In this document: positions 1 to 7,970 of the stretch, piece by piece
Layout of the letters: every line of letters starts with the position of its first letter
How positions within the stretch are numbered: position 1 is the stretch's first letter
NCBI GenBank assembly: GCA_965178525.1
Contig: CBCXVS010000088.1
Span: forward strand, 1-24,775
Origin: CBCXVS01 sp965178525
Lineage (GTDB): Bacteria > Tectomicrobia > Entotheonellia > Entotheonellales > Entotheonellaceae
Direction of reading: 5' to 3'
Length of the DNA stretch: 24,775 bases
The notes under the pieces: generated by a model
The model's database searches: none
What the model saw: only the letters and a program-made list of their open reading frames with translations
Told to the model about the DNA's origin: nothing
Made by a program: the position numbers and the translations under genes

Positions 1-518
1 CAATCCGCGGGTGAGGCGGCGGCGGTCATAATGACCTGCACGGCGCTGCTGCTCAAACCCGGGCTCGGGATGGGGCTGCCGACGAGGATCCCGTCTTCGT
101 CATCACCTGCTGGAATGCAGAGACCCACAGTCGCAGCACCGACGGCAAGATCGTCTGCCGACGCAACGTTGTTTTGCAGGGTGCCGTCATCAATGTCAAC
201 GCAGCCACCAATGAACGGACTTGACAGATTTACAGGATTTACCAGATGGCTCGGGCCATTATCGGTAGCCAGGGTGTTGTAGTTCCCCGGACCGGTTCCC
301 GGACCGGTATCTGGGGCATCGCCATAGTCGGAGGGCTGGGCAACAACATTGACAGGGCTTCCAAGACTCAGCATGAAGACCAAGGTCATGCTCAGAAAAA
401 GAGAACGCGGCGCCACATACGATGCGAGACGCCAGTATGCGTGGCATGCAGCCATGTTTTGACAGGCGGCATACCACGTTTTCGTTGCTTGCTGTTGGCG
501 GGTGCTTATGGCCGTCAT
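1..518 (-). CDS. Secreted DYGDAPD/GEVED-type surface protein, N-terminal part (runs off the left edge)
   Basis: Reading leftward from an ATG at 518, the frame stays open to base 1, giving 172 codons of a longer protein. The N-terminus is extended and then has a hydrophobic signal segment (SLFLSMTLVFMLSLG) with a likely cleavage near NVVAQ at about residue 50. The mature part begins SDYGDAPDTG, then GPGNYNTL, a GPSHLV motif, a GGCVDIDDG stretch and GDDEDGI. This succession (DYGDAPD, GP/GARH, VDxDxDG, GDDEDG) is the hallmark of acidic, probably calcium-binding modules in large secreted or adhesin-like proteins of the GEVED group. The role is probably extracellular, with binding partner unknown. 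An AAAGGA lies about 17 bases before the ATG, rather far for a ribosome site, so a start further inside (MAAC, residue 22) is possible. It reads away from the acyl-CoA dehydrogenase on the same strand, across a 379-base gap. Confidence 0.8.
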   Translation of the reverse strand, partial: MTAISTRQQQATKTWYAACQNMAACHAYWRLASYVAPRSLFLSMTLVFMLSLGSPVNVVAQPSDYGDAPDTGPGTGPGNYNTLATDNGPSHLVNPVNLSSPFIGGCVDIDDGTLQNNVASADDLAVGAATVGLCIPAGDDEDGILVGSPIPSPGLSSSAVQVIMTAAASPAD

Positions 519-737
519 GTGAGTTTTCAATGGTTTTCCTTTCGTTGCTCTTCTCTTAGAATCCCGTGACTCACTAAAACTTTGTGAATAGCACACAGCT
601 TTAGTAGCCACTATTACAATGTATCATGCGAAAGTGTATCTAATGAAAATGAATAAGAGATGAACAAGCGATGAACAACGCATGAAAACAGGTCACGAAA
701 TAGGGGGATGCGGCTTATACAGATGTGTGCGGTATGT

Positions 738-782
738 TTGGCCAACCCGCTTTGCCCGCACAGGCTTTGCGTGGCTGGCCAA
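738..782. repeat. Inverted repeat with TTGGCCA / TGGCCAA arms
   Basis: TTGGCCA (738-744) pairs perfectly with TGGCCAA (776-782). The inner flanks (ACCCGC and GCGTGGC) extend the complementarity imperfectly. It lies past the 3' end of the acyl-CoA dehydrogenase gene and upstream of the DYGDAPD gene, so it could be an operator or part of a terminator structure. It has no adjoining T tract. Confidence 0.45.
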
Positions 783-807
783 GACAAAAGGCAGGATCAT
801 GTGACGC

Positions 808-835
808 GGTATGGCCCAAGGCGCATTGCCATACC
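808..835. repeat. Perfect 8-bp inverted repeat downstream of the acyl-CoA dehydrogenase gene
   Basis: GGTATGGC (808-815) and GCCATACC (828-835) form a perfect stem around a 12-base loop, 63 bases past the stop of the minus-strand acyl-CoA dehydrogenase gene. The position suits a transcription terminator for that gene. On the minus strand the following sequence has only a short TTTT (in CCTGCCTTTTG) about 18 bases away, so intrinsic termination would be weak. Confidence 0.4.
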
Positions 836-897
836 ACAGTCGGTCAAATCACCATGCTGCTTCGAAGAACAGACAGACAATGGGCGGCGATCCACAC

Positions 898-2070
898 CTA
901 CTTCGGCAACCCCAACTGCCGCTCACCAATAATGTTTTTCTGCACCTCATCCGTGCCACCGGCAATGCCATAGCGCCGGGAAAAAAGGCTCTGATACGAC
1001 CAGTGCCCCTCATCCACCGCATGTGGGCTCTCCTTCCAAAGCTGGTGATAGGGCCCCAGCATGCTATCGGCCACCTGTGCGGCTTGCATGTACGTCCGCG
1101 AAAAGCTGAGCTTTTGCACTGAACCTTCCGGGCCAGGGGGCTCGCCACGGAGTTGCTTGGTGAGGGCGCGGAGCGTTGTCAGGCGCAACATTTCCATATC
1201 GATATGGAGTTGGGCCAACTGCTGGCGCAACAGCGGATCGCTATTCTTGCCGCGTTCGCGGGCCAGCTCCTCGACCATGTGCACCGTGCGGTGCAGGCGC
1301 ATGAATTGACGCATACCGCCACGCTCGTGGCTCAGGGTGGATACGGCCACTCGCCAGCCCTCGTTGAGCGTGCCCAGCAATTGGGTTTTGGGCACGCGCA
1401 CCTGCTCGAAAAACACCTGGTTAAACTCGGCGTCGCCGGTCATCTGCACCAAAGGACGAATGGAAATGCCCGGGCTCGTCATATCCAGTAGCAAACAGCT
1501 AATGCCGCGATGTTTGGGCGCCTCCGGGTCCGTGCGCACCAGGAGCAAACACCACTGCGCATGATGGGCATTGCTGGTCCAGATTTTCGAGCCGGTGACG
1601 ACGAAATCATCCCCGTCCTGCACGGCGCGGGTAGAGAGCGACGCCAGATCACTGCCCGAGCCCGGCTCGGAAAAGCCCTGGCACCAGATCTCATCGGCGC
1701 TGAGGATATTCGCCAGGTAGCGTTGCTTTTGCGCGTCCGTGCCGTAGTGCATAAGCATGGGGCCAACCATGCCAATGCCCATGCCGTTCACCTCCGGCGG
1801 CGTTCCCAGGCGGGCACATTCCTCGACAAAAATCGCCTGCTCCATGCGCGTGGCGCCGCGGCCGCCGTATTCGACCGGCCAGTGCAGTCCAACCCAGCCA
1901 CCGCGGTGCAGGCGTTTGTGCCACGCCAGGCTGGCCGCACTGCTGGGATGCTGGACAAATTCGTCCTCGTCCCGGCCCCACTCGGCGCGATGTTCCTTCA
2001 GATTGGGTTCGAGCCAGGCGCGTAGGTCCTGGCGAAATGCCTCTTCTTCGGGGGTATAGGAAAAATTCAT
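898..2070 (-). CDS. Acyl-CoA dehydrogenase (FadE-like)
   Basis: A 390-residue flavoprotein of full family length that would oxidise an acyl-CoA to the 2,3-enoyl-CoA with FAD, passing electrons to ETF. The N-terminal helical domain begins MNFSYTPEEEAFRQDLRAWL. The FAD/substrate signature FSEPGSGSDLASL is at about 133-145, the beta domain includes GSKIWTSNA (about 160), and the C-terminal signature GGTDEVQKNIIGERQLGLP is at 371-389. The MCAD-type catalytic Glu position (before GT) is Gly here, whereas Glu249 in the SHERGG segment sits where isovaleryl-CoA dehydrogenase carries its base; that assignment is inference. The ATG at 2070 has AGGAG (in ATAGGAGACACAAGGC) just upstream, which supports this start. 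It stands alone on the minus strand. The substrate cannot be named; related FadE proteins act on CoA thioesters of branched, aromatic or sterol side-chain acids. Confidence 0.93.
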   Translation of the reverse strand: MNFSYTPEEEAFRQDLRAWLEPNLKEHRAEWGRDEDEFVQHPSSAASLAWHKRLHRGGWVGLHWPVEYGGRGATRMEQAIFVEECARLGTPPEVNGMGIGMVGPMLMHYGTDAQKQRYLANILSADEIWCQGFSEPGSGSDLASLSTRAVQDGDDFVVTGSKIWTSNAHHAQWCLLLVRTDPEAPKHRGISCLLLDMTSPGISIRPLVQMTGDAEFNQVFFEQVRVPKTQLLGTLNEGWRVAVSTLSHERGGMRQFMRLHRTVHMVEELARERGKNSDPLLRQQLAQLHIDMEMLRLTTLRALTKQLRGEPPGPEGSVQKLSFSRTYMQAAQVADSMLGPYHQLWKESPHAVDEGHWSYQSLFSRRYGIAGGTDEVQKNIIGERQLGLPK

Positions 2071-2476
2071 GCCTTGTGTCTCCTATTCGGCCTAGAGCGT
2101 ATGCATGAGATCACGGTTGGGGCGACGGATCGGCATTGTAAAGTACAGTTTTCCACGCGTCTACAGGTATCCGCAGCCGGGATCAGCGTCGCGATGCACC
2201 TCGGAGCAGCTCCGTGAATGGCCCAATCTGCCCCCAGGCGGCCGACTTGAGGCACTTGGGTCGCACTGTTGGCACTGGCGGGCCGAGCGGACGCACCTCA
2301 GCTCTACGGCTTGCTCGAAACCCTGTAAGAGGGGGTGATTTCGGGAGAGGACTAGGCGAAACACCCCTGGCACAACGGTGCCGGCACCATCGGCGGTGGA
2401 TCAGCAGCGAGTTTGAGATGGCGCAGGATCGGATGGTAAGTAAGCGGAAGTGAAAATGCCACCCAACATCGTCTAC
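2071..2476. other. Intergenic gap, no gene seen
   Basis: It separates the acyl-CoA dehydrogenase start from the end of the small membrane-protein pair. Open frames on both strands are short, Arg/Cys/Pro-rich and without ribosome sites. A minus-strand TACAAT (complement of ATTGTA at 2135-2140) could be a -10 box for the acyl-CoA dehydrogenase, but no good -35 lies at the right distance. Confidence 0.5.
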
Positions 2477-2851
2477 TTACTCGCGACGTGTTTGCAGAAA
2501 CACGTAGACGCCTACCACAGCTGCTAGAGACGGATAATACCAGCCGAGCTGGCTGAGCCAGGTCGCAATTGCGCCGGAAAACGACGCCACGACCACCGCC
2601 CCTCCTAGGATCAACGCCGAAGTGACCAGGGCACGGCTGAGCTTGGACGCCGACCCGGCATCCAGCAAGCTGATGAACTGCCACTGCGGATTACCTGCCT
2701 GGGACGGCTCTATTAATGGCCGTGACACCGCCAACGGGTCTTCAAAGACCTGGACTTGACCTGCCCCAGCATCGAACCGAACGGATTGTCCCTGTAAAGC
2801 AGAAGGGTCGCCTACAAAGGCCCTGGGGAACTCAATTTCTGGCTCTGCCAT
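2477..2851 (-). CDS. Small hypothetical membrane protein (two predicted TM segments)
   Basis: 124 residues, not recognised. The first about 65 residues are soluble and acidic (MAEPEIEFPRAFVG...). They are followed by a hydrophobic segment at about 74-98 (LVTSALILGGAVVVASFSGAIA) and a second at about 102-120 (GWYYPSLAAVVGVYVFLQ), ending QTRRE. The start ATG lies three bases after the TAG of the upstream gene, and the GAGGAA inside that gene's last codons is the ribosome site, so the two genes are translationally coupled. Both proteins have an MAE- start, a soluble acidic head and two hydrophobic segments, which suggests they work together in the inner membrane. I see no enzyme motif. Confidence 0.6.
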   Translation of the reverse strand: MAEPEIEFPRAFVGDPSALQGQSVRFDAGAGQVQVFEDPLAVSRPLIEPSQAGNPQWQFISLLDAGSASKLSRALVTSALILGGAVVVASFSGAIATWLSQLGWYYPSLAAVVGVYVFLQTRRE

Positions 2852-2854
2852 AGA

Positions 2855-3124
2855 CTACTTTTCCTCATCGCCACCGCCGCTTAGCCCACGCGGCCATCGC
2901 CCAGTAATCCCAATCACGATTAGGGCTGTACCAGTAATGGCAAAGAATTTTTCCTCGGCCGGAAACACGCCAAATATCGCATCTACCGCTGCCAGCCCAA
3001 GAAACACGCCACCCGCAACTGCCGCCCCGATCCGCATGGCCAACGTGATGCGCTGATGCCGTTGCTCTCCGCCGGAAGGGGGCGTGGGAGTAGAAGAAGT
3101 TTCTGGTGACTCCGCTTCGGCCAT
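2855..3124 (-). CDS. Small hypothetical membrane protein, first gene of a coupled pair
   Basis: 89 residues from the ATG at 3124, not recognised. An upstream in-frame TTG at 3148 is possible, but the ATG gives the sensible MAEAESPET start with GGGA a few bases before it. A Ser/Thr/Pro/Glu-rich head (residues 1-25) precedes two hydrophobic segments, one at about 35-58 (IGAAVAGGVFLGLAAVDAIFG) and one at about 64-80 (FFAITGTALIVIGITG), and a charged tail GGGDEEK. The last codons carry the ribosome site of the next gene. It is divergent from the RND efflux operon across the 3125-3488 gap, but no shared role can be claimed. Confidence 0.6.
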   Translation of the reverse strand: MAEAESPETSSTPTPPSGGEQRHQRITLAMRIGAAVAGGVFLGLAAVDAIFGVFPAEEKFFAITGTALIVIGITGRWPRGLSGGGDEEK

Positions 3125-3257
3125 CGCGTTCCCGGCAGTGCAGCACAAGTTGAGAAACCGCGCCTATCGCTGCACCGATCATGGTCCTTGTATCCTCGAA
3201 CATGTTATATCGGCATAGAGTATAGCACGGTTTGCCAAAGACATACAGCCGCACTAC

Positions 3258-3323
3258 CTGTATGATGGAATCGGGCAGCCGGGCAAAGTCTTGATCAAAG
3301 GACTTGGCCGTCCGGAGGTTCAT
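3258..3323 (-). pseudogene. Possible remnant of a RelE/ParE-type toxin N-terminus
   Basis: About 22 codons read MNLRTAKSFDQDFARLP then DSIIQ, resembling the first strand and helix of RelE-family mRNA interferases (pattern K-S/T-F-x-x-D-x-x-x-L-P). After this the frame continues into unrelated sequence and no toxin core or catalytic residues follow. No antitoxin gene is recognisable beside it. Seen: the short resemblance. Inferred: a truncated toxin fragment. It could be chance. Confidence 0.25.
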
Positions 3324-3378
3324 GATCGTTTTGTCTTAGGCTGTCCCGAATTCTCACCCCGCCGGCATGCCCCCCCGG

Positions 3379-3406
3379 TTGACACCTCTCCCGAAACCTC
3401 TACAAT
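3379..3406 (+). promoter_or_regulatory. Strong sigma70-type promoter for the RND efflux operon
   Basis: TTGACA (3379-3384) and TACAAT (3401-3406) are separated by 16 bases: a perfect -35 and a 5/6 -10. The predicted transcript would start near 3413, leaving a leader of about 75 bases before the GTG at 3489. No repressor palindrome overlapping the boxes is obvious. Confidence 0.65.
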
Positions 3407-3488
3407 ACCTCTCCGTCGCACACATTGGGGTCGAGTCGTTGCGGCCGGCACCCTGGGTTGTCTGTGTGCCTTAGAGAAGGAGTGGGCT

Positions 3489-4769
3489 GTGTCTCGTAAG
3501 ACCGGTATTCTCATCCTTGTGGCACTCCTCGTGCTTCTTGCCGGTGGATACTACTATCAGTCGCGCACGACATCCACCGCGTCAAGCGCCGCTGCGCCGC
3601 CCAAGCGCAAGCAGGACCGGCCTCGTCCCGTCCACGTCATCGAGGTGCAGCGCGGCGCCATCAGCCAGCAGACGACAGCCTCCGGCGATATTCTCGCCGC
3701 CGCTAAAGTCGAGGTCTTTTCGAAAGTCGAGGGACGGCTGTCCGACCTCCACGCCGAACAGGGCGACGCGGTCCGCCAGGGACATGTCATCGCCCAGATT
3801 GCCGATGACGAACTCGAGGCCAGGACGGAGCGAGCCGCCGCCGAGTTGGAAGCCTTGCAGGCGGATTGGGCGCAGATGCAGGCGGGCGAGCGGCCGGAGG
3901 AAATTGCCCAGGCTCTCGATCGGGTGCAGAGCACGCAGGCGGCGTTGGTCAATGCCCGGCGCGATCTGCAGCGCGCCCAGGCCCTGTACGACCGGGGCTT
4001 GTATTCCACACAACAGTTGGACGATGCAACGCTCAAAACCACTCAGTCCCGGGCCGCGCATGCCGTCGCCCAGAAGCAACTGCGGATGCTACGCACCGGC
4101 GCCCGTGTCGAAGACCGCCAGGCTTTACAAGCCCGGATGCGCGCGGCTGAGGCCGCCCTGCGGCTGGCCAAAACCCAACTGCGTCATGCGGTGATCACGG
4201 CGCCGATGACTGGGATCGTGAGTCATCGGCATGTGGATCCGGGCGCCTACATGACGGACCGCACGGCCCTCGTGACCATCGTCGATATGCAGTCGGTGAA
4301 AATTAAAGTGCCCATCAGTGAACGCGATATCGGCCAGATCCGTCCGGGTCTGGCCGCCCACATGCGCGTCGATGCCTATCCGCAAGCCGTGTTCACCGGC
4401 GCGGTCAAACGCATGAGTCCGACCATCGATCCGGCCAATCGCAGCGCCGATGTCGAAATCATCGTGGCGAACGACGACGGGCGCCTGAAACCGGGCATGT
4501 TCGCCAAGGTGACCCTCATGCTGCAACAACGGCATGAGGTTCTGCTGGCGCCACGGCAAGCGATACGCCGCGAGGGCGATATCGCTTCGGTCTTCGTGGT
4601 GCAAGAGGGCACGGCGCACGTACGCCAGATCACAACGGGGTTGCAGAATGAGACGCAGGTGGAAATTCTCGACGGTCTCGACGCCGGCATGATGATTATC
4701 TTGGCCGGTCACCATCAACTCAAGGACCAAACGCCCGTCACTGTGGTTCGGCAACCGGAGGGGTCATAA
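3489..4769 (+). CDS. RND efflux periplasmic adaptor (membrane fusion protein, HlyD/AcrA family)
   Basis: 426 residues. The start is the GTG at 3489, because AAGGAG ends six bases before it and the protein then begins with a classic anchor (SRKTGILILVALLVLLAGG, residues 2-20). The frame is open further upstream, but that part overlaps the promoter. After a linker the lipoyl/barrel-sandwich half motif VEVFSKVEGRLSDLHAEQGD is followed by GHVIAQIADDEL. Next come a long Ala/Gln/Arg-rich coiled-coil hairpin (about 100-205) and the second lipoyl half with ITAPMTGIVSHRHVDPGAYM. Beta-barrel and membrane-proximal domains finish the protein (GMFAKVTLML, LLAPRQAIRREGD). Such adaptors link an inner-membrane RND pump to an outer-membrane TolC-type channel. 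The pump gene starts one base after the stop. No outer-membrane channel gene is present in this window. Confidence 0.93.
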   Translation: MSRKTGILILVALLVLLAGGYYYQSRTTSTASSAAAPPKRKQDRPRPVHVIEVQRGAISQQTTASGDILAAAKVEVFSKVEGRLSDLHAEQGDAVRQGHVIAQIADDELEARTERAAAELEALQADWAQMQAGERPEEIAQALDRVQSTQAALVNARRDLQRAQALYDRGLYSTQQLDDATLKTTQSRAAHAVAQKQLRMLRTGARVEDRQALQARMRAAEAALRLAKTQLRHAVITAPMTGIVSHRHVDPGAYMTDRTALVTIVDMQSVKIKVPISERDIGQIRPGLAAHMRVDAYPQAVFTGAVKRMSPTIDPANRSADVEIIVANDDGRLKPGMFAKVTLMLQQRHEVLLAPRQAIRREGDIASVFVVQEGTAHVRQITTGLQNETQVEILDGLDAGMMIILAGHHQLKDQTPVTVVRQPEGS

Positions 4770-4770
4770 T

Positions 4771-7700
4771 ATGAAGCTCTCGAGCCTCGCCGTCGCGCGT
4801 CCCGTCACCACCTGCATGTTTTTTCTGGCCATTCTGGTCCTCGGCCTCATCTCGCTTTTCCGCCTGGCAGTAGACCAGTTGCCGGACGTCACGCGCCCTT
4901 CCATCACCGTCTCGACCCTCTACGAAGGCGCCGCTCCGGAGATTGTGGAGCGACAGGTGACGGATCGCATCGAAAAAGCGCTGGCCACGATTAACAATGT
5001 CAAATCGATCCGGTCGTCATCGAGTGAAGACAGTTCACGGGTGACGCTCGACTTTAATTGGAATACCGATATCGATCTGGCCGCGTTAGAAGTGCGAGAA
5101 AAGGTGAACGACATCCTACGCCACCTGCCGGACGAAGTGGACCCGCCCCGCATTCGCAAGTACGACCCCTCCAGCCGTCCCATCATGTATCTCAACCTCG
5201 CCGCCAACGGCCCGGTGCGTTCGATGACCCTGCGGCATTATGCCGACAACACCCTGCGGTACCAACTGCAGCAGATTCCCGGCGTGGCGTCCGTCGATAT
5301 CTGGGGTGGCGATACGCGAGAAATTCAGGTGCTGGCCGACCGCAGCCGTCTGGAGGGGACGGGCCTCTCTCTGGAGCGCGTCGTCACCGCCTTGCGAGAC
5401 GAGAACGTCACCAAGGTGGGCGGGCATTTGGAGAGCGGGCGGACAGATTACGTGGTGCGCCCGCTGGGTGAATTTCGCCGTGTCGACGAGATCGAGGACA
5501 TCGTTCTGCGGGCTGAGGGTGACATGCCGGTTTATCTCAAGGACGTGGCCGACGTGCGCGATGGCATCAAAGAGCGCCTGACGCGAACCCGGGTGAATCG
5601 CGTCAAAGGCTTGGTGCTGGCTGTCCGGAAACAGTCGGGCACGAATACGGTGGAGGTCTCGGATCAGATTCAAGAGAAGTTGCCAGCCCTGCGCGAGCGG
5701 TTGCCAGGGACCATGAAATTGAATTTGCTTTTCGACCGGGCCGCCTTCATCCGCCGCTCCATTGCCCAGGTGGAGCAGAGCGCCCTGCTCGGTGGCTGTA
5801 TTGCGGTCATCGTCCTCCTGTTGTTCCTGCGCAGTATCCGGCCAACGATTATCATTGCCCTGGCGATCCCGCTGGCCGTGGTGGCGACGTTTATTCTGCT
5901 CTTCCAGGCGGATATCAGCCTCAACTGGATGTCTCTCGGCGGCCTGGCCCTGGGGATTGGCATGTTGGTCGATAATTCGGTCGTGGTGCTGGAAAACATC
6001 TTTCGCCACCGTCAAACCGGCGCCGCGCCACAGCACGCCGCGGTGGTCGGCTCGCAGGAAGTCGGCATGGCCATTGCCGCCTCGACCTTGACGACGCTGT
6101 GTGTATTTTTTCCCCTGATTTTCATGCAGGGCATGATGGGCATCGTGTTCCAGGAACTGGCCCTGACGGTGGCCTTTGCCTTGCTGGCGTCGCTCCTGAT
6201 CGCCTTGACGCTCGTGCCCATGCTCTCTTCCCGCTGGCTCAAACAGATCCCGCAGACGAGTCATCCTGGCGCCTCATCGTTCGGATTGTACACGCTCTGG
6301 GGACGCACGTTAGCGGTCATCGAAGCGGCCTATCGCCGTCTGTTGTCTCTGGCGCTGCGGCGCCGCTTGGCCGTCCTGGCCCTCTGCGTGATACCGCTCG
6401 GCCTCAGCGTCTTGGCCTACCATACATTGGGTTCGGAGCTTCTACCGTCCGTCGATGAAGGTATGATGTACATCCGCCTGAACCTGCCGGTAGGCACCCG
6501 CCTGGACGTTACCGACCGCATCCTCGCCGACATGGAACAAACGGTCTACGAGACTGCGCCTGACGTGCAGGCCATGTTCGCCCGCGCCGGGCTCCGGTTT
6601 AGCGGTGGTGGCGGCACGCACTACGGCTTTTTGTGGGTGCGGCTGATTGACCGCTCGCAACGGCAGCAACCGCTCAAAAAAGTCCTGACCGTGTTACGGC
6701 GGAAACTCGCCAAGTACCCGGACGCCAAGGTCCGCATTGTGGAGCGTCCCTCAGATGTGGCCCGGTTGCTCGGCTCCAGCCGTTCGGAACGGGTGGAAGT
6801 CGACGTCTTTGGCTTCGACCTGACCCGTGGGCGTGCGTTGGCACAGCAGATTGAAAAGCGCTTGAAGGCGATGCAGGGGATCTCCTACACGCGCTTGAAT
6901 ATCGATGATAGCCGTCCGGAGATGCAGATCAGCATCGACCGGCAGAAAGCCGCGGCGTTGGGTGTGAGTGTGCGCACGATTTTGACAGCAGTGGAAACGA
7001 GTATTGCGGGCACGGTGGCCTCGAAATTCCGCGAAGGGCGCGATGAATACGACATTCGTGTGCGCTTTCGCAAGGCGGATCGTCAAGCCCTGGCCGATCT
7101 CGATCGCATCGTCGTCACGACGCCGGCCGGAAGGCGTGTGCTCCTGCGGAATTTGACGGTCACGCAGCGCGGTGCCGGGCCGATCGAGATCCAGCGGCGC
7201 GGCCAGGAACGGGCCGTCACTGTCCAGGCCGGCATCACCGGCGACCGTGACTTTGGCAGCATTGCCCGTGAGATTGAACACCTGCTTGCCAGCATCGAGA
7301 TTCCCGAAGGCTTTCAGGCCATCATGGGTGGCGAGCGGCAGGAGCAGTTGGAATCGAACCGCAACATGATTCTGATCACCGTTTTGGCCGTGTTACTGGT
7401 TTACATGATTATGGCCGCCCTGTTCGAATCGCTCCTGCACCCCTTTGTGATTCTGTGCACCATTCCTTTCGCCGCTGTGGGTGGCCTGTTCATGCTCTGG
7501 CTGACCGGGACGAATTTGAGTATGCCGGTTTACATCGGCGCGATTATGCTGGTCGGGGTCGCGGTAAATAATGGCATTGTCATGGTGGATTACACGAACC
7601 AACTGCGGCAGCGTGGCCTGGATATCTTGGAGGCGACCCTGCAAGGCGCGGTGACGCGATTACGTCCCATCCTGATTACATCCCTCACCACCACCCTGGC

Positions 7701-7905
7701 GCTCGTGCCCATGGCCATTGGGCTCGGCGACGGCTCGGAGATCTGGGCGCCCCTGGGACGTGTCGTGGTCGGCGGGCTGTCCGTTGCAGCGGTGTTCACC
7801 TTGTTCTTTGTCCCCACGTTGTACAGCCTGATCGAAGCGCTGCGTACTCGCCACGCCACCACGCCACCACGCATCCCGGAGGCCGAGACCGTGGTGGGCG
7901 ATTAG
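4771..7905 (+). CDS. RND efflux pump, inner-membrane permease (AcrB/MexB-like HAE family)
   Basis: 1044 residues, the normal length for an HAE-type RND permease, exporting small molecules with proton antiport. The N-terminus shows the first TM helix and the porter-domain opening VDQLPDVTRPSITVSTLYEG. TM2-6 lie at about 340-490 and TM7-12 at the C-terminus. The TM4 proton-relay region reads GMLVDNSVVVLENI, so Asp401 is kept but the second Asp of AcrB (Asp408) is Asn402. TM10 reads GVAVNNGIVMVDY, with Asn where AcrB has Lys940. These substitutions are common in one branch of the superfamily and probably do not mean inactivity. The ATG lies one base after the adaptor stop, with GGAGGGG before it, so the two are co-translated. 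The substrate is unknown. The catabolic genes downstream are separated by only 65 bases and may share transcription. Confidence 0.95.
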   Translation: MKLSSLAVARPVTTCMFFLAILVLGLISLFRLAVDQLPDVTRPSITVSTLYEGAAPEIVERQVTDRIEKALATINNVKSIRSSSSEDSSRVTLDFNWNTDIDLAALEVREKVNDILRHLPDEVDPPRIRKYDPSSRPIMYLNLAANGPVRSMTLRHYADNTLRYQLQQIPGVASVDIWGGDTREIQVLADRSRLEGTGLSLERVVTALRDENVTKVGGHLESGRTDYVVRPLGEFRRVDEIEDIVLRAEGDMPVYLKDVADVRDGIKERLTRTRVNRVKGLVLAVRKQSGTNTVEVSDQIQEKLPALRERLPGTMKLNLLFDRAAFIRRSIAQVEQSALLGGCIAVIVLLLFLRSIRPTIIIALAIPLAVVATFILLFQADISLNWMSLGGLALGIGMLVDNSVVVLENIFRHRQTGAAPQHAAVVGSQEVGMAIAASTLTTLCVFFPLIFMQGMMGIVFQELALTVAFALLASLLIALTLVPMLSSRWLKQIPQTSHPGASSFGLYTLWGRTLAVIEAAYRRLLSLALRRRLAVLALCVIPLGLSVLAYHTLGSELLPSVDEGMMYIRLNLPVGTRLDVTDRILADMEQTVYETAPDVQAMFARAGLRFSGGGGTHYGFLWVRLIDRSQRQQPLKKVLTVLRRKLAKYPDAKVRIVERPSDVARLLGSSRSERVEVDVFGFDLTRGRALAQQIEKRLKAMQGISYTRLNIDDSRPEMQISIDRQKAAALGVSVRTILTAVETSIAGTVASKFREGRDEYDIRVRFRKADRQALADLDRIVVTTPAGRRVLLRNLTVTQRGAGPIEIQRRGQERAVTVQAGITGDRDFGSIAREIEHLLASIEIPEGFQAIMGGERQEQLESNRNMILITVLAVLLVYMIMAALFESLLHPFVILCTIPFAAVGGLFMLWLTGTNLSMPVYIGAIMLVGVAVNNGIVMVDYTNQLRQRGLDILEATLQGAVTRLRPILITSLTTTLALVPMAIGLGDGSEIWAPLGRVVVGGLSVAAVFTLFFVPTLYSLIEALRTRHATTPPRIPEAETVVGD

Positions 7906-7970
7906 AGGCGATGGGCATGGCAGTCCGCATGCACACGGGTAGGATTGCCATATGAGCCAAGGAGCACGTT

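Larger units (their letters stand above)
519..897. other. Intergenic gap without a convincing gene
   Basis: The part at 560-700 is AT-richer than its surroundings and should hold the promoter of the DYGDAPD gene, but I cannot pick clear -35/-10 boxes. It includes a short 11-base-period repeat (GATGAACAA at 659-667 and 670-678). The part at 730-840 holds two inverted repeats listed separately. Short open frames here lack ribosome sites and recognisable protein sequence. Confidence 0.5.

Noticed and set aside
2865..3323. A single 152-residue minus-strand protein spanning the toxin-like start and the small membrane gene
   Set aside because: Beyond the first about 22 residues it is the out-of-frame reading of the small membrane-protein gene, and the Arg/Trp/Cys-rich tail looks non-coding. 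Only the short toxin-like start was kept, at low confidence.
4125..4754. Minus-strand 209-codon frame opposite the RND adaptor gene
   Set aside because: It is His/Asp/Arg-rich and without recognisable domains; an antisense shadow of the adaptor's codon bias.
5116..6264. Long minus-strand open frame (382 codons) opposite the RND pump gene
   Set aside because: The composition is His/Gln/Arg-rich with no family motif, and it mirrors GC-rich codon use of the real gene on the other strand. The RND frame is unmistakable over its entire length.
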